A stretch of DNA of 64,000 nucleotides from Natrinema longum. GTDB lineage: Archaea; Halobacteriota; Halobacteria; Halobacteriales; Natrialbaceae. Within the stretch, counting starts at the first letter, position 1; each line of letters begins with the position of its first letter. The translations under genes were made by a program, and so were the position numbers. Below the pieces are notes generated by a model that was not told the DNA's origin, ran no database searches, and worked only from the letters and a program-made list of their open reading frames with translations. The DNA is taken from the NCBI RefSeq assembly GCF_017352095.1, contig NZ_CP071463.1:3348001-3412000 (forward strand), in the 5' to 3' direction. This document shows positions 44,359 through 53,561 of the stretch, one piece after another.

Positions 44359-45984
44359 ATGAACCACTGGTGGCGGCGGATCGCCCTCTCGCTGGTCGCC
44401 GTCCTCGTTCTCGTCCTCGTTTACGCGGGGCTCTATCAGTTGGGAATGGCCGCGTTCGAGGGGGAGACCAAAACGTACGTACAGTCGATTCAGGCCGTCA
44501 TCGAGTCGCTCACGACGGCTGGTTTCGGCGGCGACGCCCCCTGGGAGAGCACCGCGATGAACCTCTTCGTGATCGGGATGAACCTCACCGGCGTCCTGCT
44601 GGTCTTTCTCGCCTTGCCGTTGATCGTCGTTCCGCTTTTTCAGCAGGCCCTCGAGGACCGGCCGCCGAAGTCGACCGACCTCTCCGACCACGTCGTCATC
44701 TGCTCGTACACACCGCGCTCGGACGTCCTCGCGGGGGAACTCGAGGCGGCGAACGTCCCCTACGTCTTCATCGACGACGACGCCGAACTCGTCGTCGACC
44801 TCAACAACGAGGGGACGAACGCCATCCACGGCGAACTCGACCAGGAGGAAACGCTCCACGCGGCAAACGCTGAGCAGGCTACTGCTCTCGTCACCGACAT
44901 CGACGACGAAACCAACGCGATGGTGATCCTCACGGCTCGCGAACTCTCGAGCGACCTCGAAATCGTCAGCGTGGTCGAAGACGCCGAGGTCGCGAGCTAT
45001 CACCGCTACGCCGGGGCCGACGAGATCGTCCGGCCGCGGCACGTACTCGGCCAGAGCCTCGCGACGAAAGCGACGACGACCGTCTCGGCCGAACTCCGGG
45101 ACACGATCGAACTCAGCGAGGATCTCGCGGTGACCGAACTGCTCGTCCAGGACCACAGCGATCTGGTCGGCCAGACGATCCCCGAGTCGGGCATCCGCGA
45201 CCGGATGGGGATCACCGTCATCGGCGCGTGGTTCAACGGCGAGTTCGTCCCCGTTCCCGGCTCCGAAAACGTGATCGACGGGAACACGATCCTGCTCGTT
45301 GCGGGCCGTCGAGACGACCTCACGGAGCTGAAATCGCGGACGGTGTCGGCGCTGCGGCACAACCCGGACCGCGTCGTCGTCGGCGGCTACGGCGTCGTCG
45401 GCCGAACCGCCGTCGAAACGCTCGCATCCGGGGGCGTCTCGACCTGCGTCGTCGACCTCGAGGACGTTCCCGGCGTCGACGTCGTCGGTAACGTCACCGA
45501 CGAGTCAGTCCTCGAGGCCGCCGATGTCGACGACTCCCGGGCGATCATCCTCACCCTCGACGACGACGCGACGACGATCTACGCGACGCTGGTCCTCGAA
45601 CAGGTCGCGCCCGACGTCGAAATCATCGCACGAGCGAACGAGACCGAGAACATTCCGAAGTTCTACCGGGCCGGAGCCGAGTACGTCCTGTCGCTGTCGA
45701 CGGTGACCGGCCGGATGCTCGGCTCCATCCTGATCGAGGACGAGGAGATCCTCACGCCGGAGACGCAGTTCGAACTCGTCAGGACGACCGCGCCGCGGAT
45801 CGCCGGGCGGAGCCTCGGCGACGTGGACCTGCGAGCGCGGACCGGCTGTACCGTCGTCGCGGTCGAACGCAACGGGGACCTGCTGACCGACCTCGGCCCG
45901 GAGTTCGTCGTCCGCGAGGACGACATGCTGATCGTTGCGGGAAGTGACGAGGCGGTCAACCAGTTCGTCGCACTCGCGTGCTGA
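44359..45984 (+). CDS. Potassium channel with two RCK/TrkA regulatory modules
   Basis: A 541-aa protein. Two transmembrane helices (about 8-30 and 68-93) flank a pore loop with TTAGFGGD (about 53-60), a variant of the potassium filter T-x-G-Y-G-D. The cytoplasmic part has RCK1 (about 107-230, DHVVICSYTPRSDVL; its GxGxxG is altered), TrkA-C (about 250-335), RCK2 with intact GGYGVVGRTAVETL (about 342-355) and a final TrkA-C domain. This matches haloarchaeal Pch channels gated by nucleotide or ions. It lies divergent from the aldo/keto reductase gene. Confidence 0.88.
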   Translation: MNHWWRRIALSLVAVLVLVLVYAGLYQLGMAAFEGETKTYVQSIQAVIESLTTAGFGGDAPWESTAMNLFVIGMNLTGVLLVFLALPLIVVPLFQQALEDRPPKSTDLSDHVVICSYTPRSDVLAGELEAANVPYVFIDDDAELVVDLNNEGTNAIHGELDQEETLHAANAEQATALVTDIDDETNAMVILTARELSSDLEIVSVVEDAEVASYHRYAGADEIVRPRHVLGQSLATKATTTVSAELRDTIELSEDLAVTELLVQDHSDLVGQTIPESGIRDRMGITVIGAWFNGEFVPVPGSENVIDGNTILLVAGRRDDLTELKSRTVSALRHNPDRVVVGGYGVVGRTAVETLASGGVSTCVVDLEDVPGVDVVGNVTDESVLEAADVDDSRAIILTLDDDATTIYATLVLEQVAPDVEIIARANETENIPKFYRAGAEYVLSLSTVTGRMLGSILIEDEEILTPETQFELVRTTAPRIAGRSLGDVDLRARTGCTVVAVERNGDLLTDLGPEFVVREDDMLIVAGSDEAVNQFVALAC

Positions 45985-46047
45985 GACCCCTCGCCTCGAG
46001 CACGCAGCCGTGAAACGGGCGACCGCCCCGAGCGCCCGTCGCGGGGC

Positions 46048-47004
46048 TCACTCGAACGACGGCAGCACCTCTTCCTCGTAGAACTCGATCGCCCGCTCCT
46101 GTTCGTCCCCGATCTGGTGGAAGTAAACGTGGTCGTAGCCGGCGTCGATCGCCTCCTCGATGCTATCGATGTGGGCCTGCGGGTTGGGTTCGGTGGTCGT
46201 GCCGGCCTCGGCGATGTCTTCGTTCTCGACCATCCCCGCGGCCTGCTCGAAGTGAGCCGGCGTCGGCAACTCCTGGCCGAGTTCGCCCGGAATCGAGCCG
46301 TTGGGCCACTGCTCGAGGACCGTTTCGATCGCTTCCGCCTCGCTGTCGGCGTAGCAGCCGTGCAGTTGCGTGTACTTGGGGCCGTCGCCGCCGGCGTCCT
46401 CGTAGGCCGCGACCGGCTCGGATTTCGGGCCGGAACACCAGAGCCCGTCCGCGTTCTCGGCCACCCATTCGGCCGTCTGCGGGCCGAACGCGCTCCCGAT
46501 CGTCGTCGGCTGCTCGTCGGGACAGGTGTAGAGCCGCGCGTTCTCGACCGTGTAGTACTCGCCGTGGTGGCTCGTCGTCTCGCCGGTCCACAGCGAGCGC
46601 ATGACGTCTATCGCTTCGTCTACCATCTCGAGGCGCACGTCGTGTTCGGGCCAGCGCTCGCCGGTGACGTGTTCGTTGAGGTTCTCACCGGTACCGACGC
46701 CGAAGGTGAAGCGATCGCCGAGCATCTCGTCGACGGTGGCGACCGCGTGGGCGACGTTGACCGGATGGATCCGGACCGTCGGGCAGGTGACGCCGACGCC
46801 GACCTCGATGTCGTCGGTCACCGTCGCGATGCCGCCGAGCGTCGACCAGACGAACGGTGACTCCCCCTGGGCGGACACCCACGGATGGAAGTGATCCGAG
46901 ATCGAGAGGAAATCGAAACCGGCCGTCTCGGCGCGACGGGCGATGTCGACCAGTTCCGTCGGCCCGTGCTCCTCGCTCGAGAGGGTGTACCCGAGTTGGG
47001 TCAT
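46048..47004 (-). CDS. LLM-class F420-dependent oxidoreductase (TIGR03557-like)
   Basis: A 318-aa luciferase-like barrel from the ATG at 47004; the longer frame upstream is unlikely coding. MTQLGYTLSSEEHGP at the start, FDFLSISDHFHPWV (about 29-42), RIHPVNVAHAVATVDEML, and FGVGTGENLNEHVTG (about 99-113) are typical of F420-dependent glucose-6-phosphate dehydrogenase-like LLM proteins. F420 is the expected cofactor in a haloarchaeon. The substrate is unknown. The gene is divergent from the ABC exporter genes. Confidence 0.9.
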   Translation of the reverse strand: MTQLGYTLSSEEHGPTELVDIARRAETAGFDFLSISDHFHPWVSAQGESPFVWSTLGGIATVTDDIEVGVGVTCPTVRIHPVNVAHAVATVDEMLGDRFTFGVGTGENLNEHVTGERWPEHDVRLEMVDEAIDVMRSLWTGETTSHHGEYYTVENARLYTCPDEQPTTIGSAFGPQTAEWVAENADGLWCSGPKSEPVAAYEDAGGDGPKYTQLHGCYADSEAEAIETVLEQWPNGSIPGELGQELPTPAHFEQAAGMVENEDIAEAGTTTEPNPQAHIDSIEEAIDAGYDHVYFHQIGDEQERAIEFYEEEVLPSFE

Positions 47005-47371
47005 TCTCCGCCAGCTACCACGGACCGTCGGGTAACGGTTGCACCTGCGAGGGCAAGAGCGAGCGCGGCCGTGTCCGGTGACGCGATCTCGACGCCAGTT
47101 ATTGCGCCTCGAGTATCTGACCTGCGGTGGCGCGCGCTGAACTGTGCCGAACGGAAGTGAGGGACAGTTCGACATCGTGCGAGGGATGAGCGAGCGACTC
47201 CGGAGCGAGCGAATCGGTTGGGGAGGGCGTGGTTACTCCGCGTTGCCACGGTAGCAGGACGCTCTCTTTCCGTCGGACGTGCTGAAGCCACTTTCAGCGG
47301 CGGCGCGATCCACGACTCCACGTGAACCCCGAACCGAACCCCTTACCCACGCCGCGCCGGAACCGACCCGT
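47005..47371. other. 367-bp divergent intergenic region
   Basis: The region lies between an LLM oxidoreductase (left) and an ABC exporter (right). A CCCTTACCC element near 47339-47347 is a weak TATA candidate for the ABC gene. No gene, repeat or RNA was recognised. Confidence 0.35.
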
Positions 47372-48361
47372 ATGGAAGCCGTAGTCGAAGCGACGGACCT
47401 CGAGAAGGCCTACGGCGAGACCGTCGCCCTGTCCGGGGCCTCGCTGTCGGTCCAGGGCGGCGAAGTCTTCGGCCTGATCGGCCCGAACGGGGCCGGCAAG
47501 ACGACGCTCGTCCGCGCGCTGACGGGGACGACCGACCCCGATAGCGGGACGGCCCGGATCCTCGACGACTCGCCGACGGCCGTCGACCGCGACCGCCTTG
47601 GCGTGTTGCCACAGGAGTTCTCGCCGCCGGGGCGACTCAGCGCTCGCGAACTCCTGTCCTACTACGCGGGGCTGTACGACGACCCGCGCGATCCAGACGC
47701 CGTCCTCGCCGACGTCGGCCTCGTCGACGCCGGCGACACCTGGTACGAAGACCTCTCGGGCGGGCAGCAACGACGGGTCTGCGTCGGCTCCGCGCTGGTC
47801 AACGACCCCGATCTGCTCTTCCTCGACGAGCCGACGACCGGCATCGACCCCGCCGGCCGCCGGACCGTCTGGCGGCTGATCGAGGACCTCGCGGCCGGCG
47901 GAACGACCGTCGTGCTCACGACACACGACATGGCCGAGGCCGAGCGCCTCGCCGACCGTGTCGGCCTGCTGGCCGACGGCTCGCTCGTCGCACAGGGTCC
48001 CCCCGAACGCCTGGTCCGCGACCACGGCGGCTCGAGCCGGCTGACCGTCGAAACCGCGGCCGATCCGGCGGCCTTCGCCGACCTCGAGTATCCGGTCGAC
48101 CGCCCGGAGCGCGGTCGACGCCGAAGCACGGACGGCGCGATCGTCGTCCGCGACATCGAGCCCGCAGCGATCGGGACGGTGGTCGACTACCTCGAGGCAC
48201 GCGACGTCGAGTACACCCAGCTTTCGTGGGCCGAACCCGACCTCGAGGACGTCTATCTCGAACTGGCCGACGCGACCGAGCAGGCGCGGACGGATCGCCT
48301 CGAGAGCGACGACGGTGGAGCAGGGGAGTCGGATCTCGCACGGGCGGGTGAGACGGCGTGA
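47372..48361 (+). CDS. ABC transporter ATP-binding protein (export type)
   Basis: A 329-aa ATPase from the ATG at 47372. Walker A GPNGAGKTT (about 39-47), Q-loop LPQEFSPP, signature LSGGQQRR (about 126-133), Walker B LLFLDEPTTGIDP and H-loop TTHDM are intact. A C-terminal extension (about 230-329) is typical of ABC-2 drug or polysaccharide exporters (DrrA-like). Its stop overlaps the permease GTG start (48358-48361), so the two form one exporter. Confidence 0.92.
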   Translation: MEAVVEATDLEKAYGETVALSGASLSVQGGEVFGLIGPNGAGKTTLVRALTGTTDPDSGTARILDDSPTAVDRDRLGVLPQEFSPPGRLSARELLSYYAGLYDDPRDPDAVLADVGLVDAGDTWYEDLSGGQQRRVCVGSALVNDPDLLFLDEPTTGIDPAGRRTVWRLIEDLAAGGTTVVLTTHDMAEAERLADRVGLLADGSLVAQGPPERLVRDHGGSSRLTVETAADPAAFADLEYPVDRPERGRRRSTDGAIVVRDIEPAAIGTVVDYLEARDVEYTQLSWAEPDLEDVYLELADATEQARTDRLESDDGGAGESDLARAGETA

Positions 48362-49131
48362 GCCGGATGGGACGCGTCCGGTCCGAGACGAGTGCCGGCT
48401 GGCGGTCGTTCGTCCGCCGGCGGACGGCGGTTTTCTTTACGTTCTTCTTCCCCGTGATCCTGATCGTCATCTTCGGGGCGCTGATCCGCACCGATCCCAC
48501 GGGTGGCGGGCTGTTCACCGAACCCCCGGCGTTCTACGTGCCTGGCTATCTCGCCGTCGTCGTCCTCTTTACGCCCCTCTCGCGGATGGGCAGCGAGGTC
48601 GCGCGACACCGCGAGGGGAGCCGCTTCGAGAAGCTCGCGACGACGCCGCTCGGTCGGGGAGAGTGGCTGCTCGCCCAGACCGTCGTCAACGCGGCGATCA
48701 TCGGACTGGCGAGCCTGCTCATCCTCGGACTAGTTATCGTGCTGACCGGTGCGTCGATCGTCTTCTCGCCGCTGTTGGTCCCCTACGTCCTCGTCGGCGT
48801 CGTTTGCTTCTGTGGCGTCGGGGCGATGCTCGGCAGCTACACCGATTCACAGGACGGTGCGGTCGCCGCCAGCAACGGGATCGGTCTTCCCCTCCTGTTC
48901 CTCTCGGAGACGTTCGTCCCGCTGTCCCAGCTACCGGGCTGGTTCGAGCCGCTCGTGAACCTCTCGCCGCTGACGTACTTCGCACGCGGCGTACGAGCCG
49001 CGACGTATTCGGGTGCGGAGACGGCCGCAGTCGCCGGCGTCGATCCCGCGATCGCGAATCTCGCGATTCTCGCTGTCCTCGCAGTCCTCGCGTTCGCCCT
49101 CGGTGCGCGGTCGATCCCACAGACGGACTGA
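48358..49131 (+). CDS. ABC-2 type transporter permease
   Basis: A 257-aa membrane protein with GTG start inside the ATPase stop; an in-frame ATG lies three codons later. About six hydrophobic segments occur (near 25-45, 60-80, 105-130, 135-160, 175-195, 230-250). SETSAGWRSFVRRRTAVFFT at the N-terminus and LSETFVPLSQLPGWFEPLVN (about 180-199) are standard for ABC-2 permeases. It pairs with the upstream ATPase to export a drug, lipid or glycan, which cannot be told from sequence. Confidence 0.9.
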   Translation: MSRMGRVRSETSAGWRSFVRRRTAVFFTFFFPVILIVIFGALIRTDPTGGGLFTEPPAFYVPGYLAVVVLFTPLSRMGSEVARHREGSRFEKLATTPLGRGEWLLAQTVVNAAIIGLASLLILGLVIVLTGASIVFSPLLVPYVLVGVVCFCGVGAMLGSYTDSQDGAVAASNGIGLPLLFLSETFVPLSQLPGWFEPLVNLSPLTYFARGVRAATYSGAETAAVAGVDPAIANLAILAVLAVLAFALGARSIPQTD

Positions 49132-49215
49132 CCGCGGCTCACGGGTAACGCCGCGATCGACCGCCTGCGAGAACGAACCGATTTACGCGCGGCACTCGAA
49201 TCGTCGCCAATCAGT

Positions 49216-50583
49216 ATGCGCCCAGGCCACCCCACCGAGCAGGCTGTCGGGATGGAGTACTACGTCAGCGACACCGACGGCGTCGGCGGCCGTCTCCGCG
49301 AGGACGACGCCGATTTCCGGGTCCGCGAACTCGAGCGCTTCGACACCGAACCCGTCGACGCGCCGACGGACGCCTACCCCCACCTCGTCTTTCGAGCGAC
49401 GCTGCGAGGGTGGGATACCAACGATTTCGCCTCGCGGCTCTCGGACGCGCTCGGCATCTCTCGCGAGCGGGTCAACTGGGCCGGGACGAAGGACAAGTAC
49501 GCCGTGACGACGCAACTGTTCTCTGTCTACGGGGCCGATCCCGAGGACCTGCCCGAGATCGACGACGTCGAGATCGAAGTACTGGGCAAGGCCGGCCGAA
49601 ACCTCGAGTTCGGCGACCTCGCGGGTAACGCGTTCGAACTGGTGGTCACCGATCCCGAGCGCCCCGACAACGCTGGGGCGATCACCGACGAACTGTGCAA
49701 CTTCGGCGGGCTCGAGACCGACGGCGATGGCGTCGACGCCGACGACTCGGCCGTCTCGATCGGCGTTCCGAACTTCTTCGGCCAGCAGCGCTTCGGCAGC
49801 CGTCGGCCGGTCACCCACGAAGTGGGCCTCGCGATCGCCCGCGACGACTGGGAGGGCGCAGTGATGGCCTACCTCGGGAACCCCACCGAAGCCGAACCCG
49901 AATCCACGCAGGAGGCCCGGGCCTTCGTCGAGGAGACCCGCGACTGGCAGGAAGCCCTCGAGCGAGTGCCACGTCGGCTCCGCTACGAGCGCTCGATGAT
50001 CCACGCCCTCGCGGAACACGACGGCGAGCCAGGCCCCGAGGCCTTTCGGGAGGCCCTCGAGCGGGTCCCCTCGAATCTCCAGCGGTTGTTCGTCCACGCG
50101 GCACAGTCCTACGCGTTCAACCTGATGCTCTCCGAACGGCTCGAGCGCGGGCTCCCGTTCGATCGCCCCGTCGCCGGCGATGTCGTCTGTTTTGCCGATA
50201 CCGACGCGCCCGACGGGCTCGAACTCCCCGACACCGACCGGCTCCAGCGCGTCGACGAGCGCCGGGTCGACTCGGTGACCCGCCACTGCGAGCGCGGCCG
50301 GGCGTTCGTCACCGCGCCGCTGGTCGGCACCGAAACGGAACTGGCCGACGGCGAACAGGGCGAGATCGAACGCGCCGTCCTCGACGAACTGGGCCTCGAG
50401 CCGGCGGACTTCGATCTGCCCGGCGAGTTCGGCTCGACGGGGGCCCGGCGCGCGATGCTCTTGCGGACGGATCTGCGCCTCGAGACGGAGCCGCTGACGC
50501 TCGCGTTCGCGCTGCCGAAGGGGTCGTACGCGACGGTCGTCTCGCGCGAGTATCTGAAGGTGGATCCCATCGACCTCGGCTGA
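49216..50583 (+). CDS. truD: tRNA pseudouridine(13) synthase TruD
   Basis: A 455-aa protein of the archaeal TruD length. The catalytic Asp lies in [14 protein letters not shown] (about 91-104). FRVRELERF at the start, [20 protein letters not shown] (about 181-200), then [20 protein letters not shown] (about 292-311) and [16 protein letters not shown] at the end are all TruD signatures. The insertion domain (about 200-340) is as in archaeal TruD. It converts U13 in tRNA to pseudouridine. Confidence 0.93.
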   Translation: MRPGHPTEQAVGMEYYVSDTDGVGGRLREDDADFRVRELERFDTEPVDAPTDAYPHLVFRATLRGWDTNDFASRLSDALGISRERVNWAGTKDKYAVTTQLFSVYGADPEDLPEIDDVEIEVLGKAGRNLEFGDLAGNAFELVVTDPERPDNAGAITDELCNFGGLETDGDGVDADDSAVSIGVPNFFGQQRFGSRRPVTHEVGLAIARDDWEGAVMAYLGNPTEAEPESTQEARAFVEETRDWQEALERVPRRLRYERSMIHALAEHDGEPGPEAFREALERVPSNLQRLFVHAAQSYAFNLMLSERLERGLPFDRPVAGDVVCFADTDAPDGLELPDTDRLQRVDERRVDSVTRHCERGRAFVTAPLVGTETELADGEQGEIERAVLDELGLEPADFDLPGEFGSTGARRAMLLRTDLRLETEPLTLAFALPKGSYATVVSREYLKVDPIDLG

Positions 50584-50641
50584 GATCGATTCACCGGAGA
50601 ACTAATACGTCGAGTGTCGTCACACCCACCAGTTGATCGGA

Positions 50642-50938
50642 ATGATCGGGACGGATGAGACCCGCGAGATCGTCGACTGGCAGAAGACGACCGTCGATGG
50701 AGCGACGGTGTACGAAATCGAGTACAGCGAGCCCGTCCCGGAGCCGACGGGACGCTCGCGGTCGCTGTTCCGTGCGAGCAGCGGCGGAACGGTTCCGGCC
50801 GGTGAGCAGTCCGTTCTCCTTCCGGACGGCGAGCGGATCCCCGCGACCGAGGCGGTGTTCGACGCCGCGGGAACCACGCTCCGCGTCCGTCACGAGCCGT
50901 CGCTGGTGGCTCGGGTTCGGCGCTATCTGCCGTGGTGA
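50642..50938 (+). CDS. Small haloarchaeal hypothetical protein
   Basis: A 98-aa protein from the ATG at 50642 (a TTG at 50633 would add three residues). Two or three beta strands (residues 17-28, 50-62, 72-90) with VLLPDGERIPATEAVFDAAG and a C-terminal LRVRHEPSLVARVRRYLPW segment suggest a small beta domain with a basic tail. No Cys and no membrane segment. Not recognised. It follows truD by 58 bases in the same direction. Confidence 0.5.
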   Translation: MIGTDETREIVDWQKTTVDGATVYEIEYSEPVPEPTGRSRSLFRASSGGTVPAGEQSVLLPDGERIPATEAVFDAAGTTLRVRHEPSLVARVRRYLPW

Positions 50939-51024
50939 CGCCGACGGCCCGCTCGGCCCTCGGCGGGACTGCTGGGAAGCAAGCGGCAAAATAGTTATAC
51001 GACTGTCACGAATAGCCAACCCGT

Positions 51025-51351
51025 ATGTTCGAACAGTTCTCGTTGGTTCTGTCCGCTCTGTACGTCGTTCAGGGGGTGCTGGGGCTGGCCGAACAGCGCA
51101 TCTACACCACCGCACAACGAGCGAGCGAACCGCTGCTCTCGAGGCTGCACCTCGTCAGTTCGATCGCGTTCACCGTCTGCGGTATCGCCAGCGCGTCGTG
51201 GGTCCACTGGAACGGCATCCCGACGACGTGGTATCCGACGATTCTCGCCTGCGGGATGCTCGTCTCGATTCTCGTGCAAGGGCGGATGTACCGCGCGATG
51301 GGCGTCTCGCACAGCCCGGTGATCGACCGGGTATCGGCGCTCCTGCAGTGA
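51025..51351 (+). CDS. Small integral membrane protein
   Basis: A 108-aa protein with about three hydrophobic helices (near 3-20, 43-62, 70-86) separated by short charged loops (AEQRIYTTAQRASEPLLSRL). A TTATAC element at 50995-51000 lies about 25-30 bases before the ATG, typical of a leaderless haloarchaeal promoter. No family recognised. It is convergent with the next membrane protein gene. Confidence 0.6.
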   Translation: MFEQFSLVLSALYVVQGVLGLAEQRIYTTAQRASEPLLSRLHLVSSIAFTVCGIASASWVHWNGIPTTWYPTILACGMLVSILVQGRMYRAMGVSHSPVIDRVSALLQ

Positions 51352-51361
51352 CCCCACGCTC

Positions 51362-51883
51362 TCACTCGAGTACGTCTCGAAGAACGGCACCGAAGCCGGC
51401 GGCACCGATACAGATCGCGAGAACGCCGCCGACGCCCGTGACTGCGAGCGCGCCGCTTATCGCCGCGGCGACCAGCAGTTGCGTGAGCCACTCGTCGTTG
51501 CGCCCGACGAGTCGATCGGCGACGGCGAGATACGCGATCGCGCCGCCGATCGCCCAGACGAGATACGCCAGCAGGAACAGCGGAATCGCCACGACGATCC
51601 CGACGATCGTGACGAGAAGGAGCAGTATCAGCAGGCCGATCCCGAGCAGCGACGCGATCCCGTAGAGGAACGAGCCGATCGGCTCCTCGAGAACGTCGCC
51701 CATCATCCGCTCGGTATACTCGGGACCGACGGCGACCAGGATCGCGCCGACGACCAGCGTGGTCAGAAAGGCCCCGATCGCGCCCCCGAGGAGTCCGCCG
51801 GTCGTGCCGATATCGATGTCCACGCCAGGGGCAGCCTGCGCGATCACCCCAACTGCGAGGCCCGCCTCCCCGAATCCGATCAT
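51362..51883 (-). CDS. Multi-TM membrane protein of unknown function
   Basis: A 173-aa protein from the ATG at 51883, chosen because a TATA-like CTATATG (minus strand, 51906-51911) lies about 26 bases upstream; an ATG at 51907 lies within the box itself. Four or five long hydrophobic stretches rich in Gly/Ala (about 29-50, 68-90, 92-120, 137-165) make up nearly the whole protein. GFGEAGLAVGVIAQAAPGVD near the start lacks charged residues. Not recognised. Confidence 0.65.
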   Translation of the reverse strand: MIGFGEAGLAVGVIAQAAPGVDIDIGTTGGLLGGAIGAFLTTLVVGAILVAVGPEYTERMMGDVLEEPIGSFLYGIASLLGIGLLILLLLVTIVGIVVAIPLFLLAYLVWAIGGAIAYLAVADRLVGRNDEWLTQLLVAAAISGALAVTGVGGVLAICIGAAGFGAVLRDVLE

Positions 51884-51944
51884 AGTCCCTGAACAGATGA
51901 CGAGCATATAGATAAGGGCGATGGCGGTCACCCGAGTTCGCTGA

Positions 51945-52520
51945 CAGCCTTTTGGCCGTTCGCGTCCTCTCACACGTATTCACAGCAAACACCTGCAGCG
52001 GGAGATCGACGACCTCGTGGTCCAGGGGTGGACGATCGAGGAGGAGACGCCGGATCGGGTCGTACTGGTCGATCGCAAGCTCGGGTCGGTACTCTCACAC
52101 GTCCAGGTCGCCGTCCCCACCGTCCGGTTCTCGATGGGGCTGGGCAACGTCGCCTGGGGTGCGTACAACTATAGTAGCCACTGAAACGATTGACACACTG
52201 ACCGCAACGCCATCATGCGGTCAGGTGTGCATTGACTTTCAGTGGCTACTATACGTCTCGAAATCCGAGTGTCGCGTTCTCCGGGACGACCCGACGGCAG
52301 TCCGTCGTGTGGCGCGGCCGTTCCGTCGTCGGCCGCGTACTGTCCGGCCTGTGGCGACGACCTCGAGACCGGTCCCGACCGAACCGAGGGCGTCGTCCGT
52401 CCCGACTGTGATGCGGTGGTCTCCGAGGGGGCACGGTACTGTTCGGCCTGTGGGACGAAATTCGCCGACGCAGCCGACACCCCCTCGTCCCGGACCCCAC
52501 GGAACCGAACCCATACGTAG
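51945..52520 (+). pseudogene. Zinc-ribbon membrane protein gene split by a MITE-like insertion
   Basis: Before the insertion, a frame without a start codon reads HLQREIDDLVVQGWTIEEET and continues to SMGLGNVAWGAYNY, typical of haloarchaeal proteins with a short domain, a membrane hairpin and C-terminal zinc ribbons. After the insertion the frame resumes with SCGAAVPSSAAYCPACG and ARYCSACGTKF. Damage seen: no initiating codon, an in-frame TGA inside the insertion, and one ribbon Cys apparently changed to Arg (VVRPDCDAVV where CPDC is expected). The element sits at 52170-52253. This is a decaying gene. Confidence 0.75.
52170..52253. mobile_element. 84-bp MITE-like element with 17-bp perfect terminal inverted repeats
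   Basis: TATAGTAGCCACTGAAA (52170-52186) and TTTCAGTGGCTACTATA (52237-52253) are perfect inverted copies. The interior continues as an imperfect hairpin: GACACACTGACCGCA (52192-52206) pairs with TGCGGTCAGGTGTGC (52216-52230), leaving a 9-base loop. The element is too short to encode a protein and interrupts a zinc-ribbon gene. If the outermost TATA is a target duplication, the true ends are GTAGCCACTG. The full-length parent insertion sequence is not in the window. Confidence 0.8.
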
Positions 52521-52546
52521 CTCGCCCGCTATCGAACGACTAGGCA

Positions 52547-53386
52547 ATGGAACTGGACTCGGACCCCCACATTCTCCTGACGAACGACGATGGGATCGAC
52601 GCGCCCGGTATCCGGGCGCTGCACGACGCGCTCTCGGCGGTCGGGACGGTCACGGTCGTCGCGCCCGACCGAAACCGCAGCGCGGTGGGTCGGTCGCTCT
52701 CTTATGGTCGGACGCGGTCGTCGACCGACGACGACCTCTCGCTGGACCTGGCAGCGGACTCGTTCACCGCGGCGGTCCCCCACACCGACCACGAACTCGG
52801 CTACGCGATCGATGGCACGCCCTGTGACTGTGCCATCGTCGGGGCCAAGGCCCTCGAGCCCACACCCGATATCGTCGTCTCGGGCTGTAACTCGGGTGCG
52901 AACCTCGGTGCCTACGTCTTCTCCCGATCGGGAACCGTCAGCGCCGCCATGGAGGCGGCCTTCCTCGGGACGCCGTCGATCGCCGTCTCGATGGATACGC
53001 TGGGCTACGACGCGGACCTCGAGCCGACGGACTTCGAGCGAGCGGGCGAGATCGCCGCCGCGCTCGTCGGTGGGGCGGCCGGGACCGGTCTGTTCGACCG
53101 CGTCGACTACCTGAACGTGAACGTCCCGCGGCCGGACTGCGAGCCAAACGGCGTCGCGATCACGCGCCCGACGGAGGTCTACGAGATGGACGCCGCGTTC
53201 GAGAACGGCGGGTTCGAGTTGACCAACCGGCTCTGGCAGCAGATGGCGAACCGGGACATTCCCGACGACGAGGACACCGATCGGCACGCCCTCCTCGAGG
53301 AGGCGGTGTCGATTTCCCCGCTCAGGGTCCCCTACGACGTCGTCGACACGGAGCCGGTTCGTCGGATTCTCGGCGACATTCTGTGA
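52547..53386 (+). CDS. surE: 5'/3'-nucleotidase SurE
   Basis: A 279-aa protein. Metal-binding NDDGIDAPGI (residues 10-19, Asp11-Asp12), the Ser loop PDRNRSAVGRSLSY (about 38-51) and Asn in VVSGCNSGANLGAYVFSRSG (about 106-125) form the SurE active site. The sequence after 125 (GTVSAAMEAAFLG) completes the family core, and the C-terminal region is longer than in bacteria, as usual for archaea. It removes phosphate from nucleoside monophosphates. It follows the pseudogene by 26 bases. Confidence 0.93.
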   Translation: MELDSDPHILLTNDDGIDAPGIRALHDALSAVGTVTVVAPDRNRSAVGRSLSYGRTRSSTDDDLSLDLAADSFTAAVPHTDHELGYAIDGTPCDCAIVGAKALEPTPDIVVSGCNSGANLGAYVFSRSGTVSAAMEAAFLGTPSIAVSMDTLGYDADLEPTDFERAGEIAAALVGGAAGTGLFDRVDYLNVNVPRPDCEPNGVAITRPTEVYEMDAAFENGGFELTNRLWQQMANRDIPDDEDTDRHALLEEAVSISPLRVPYDVVDTEPVRRILGDIL

Positions 53387-53561
53387 CGCGGACGGAAACG
53401 CCGGAACCGACGGACCGAGTGCCGCCGGGAGCGGCTACTCCGGACCCCGTATCGAGTCGACCGTCAGATCGAATTTCGGGAGATCCGACAGCCGAACGGT
53501 CTCGACTATCTGGTCCGGTCGAAAACAGGCCTGTTTTACATCCGTCCCGACAAGAACGGGT

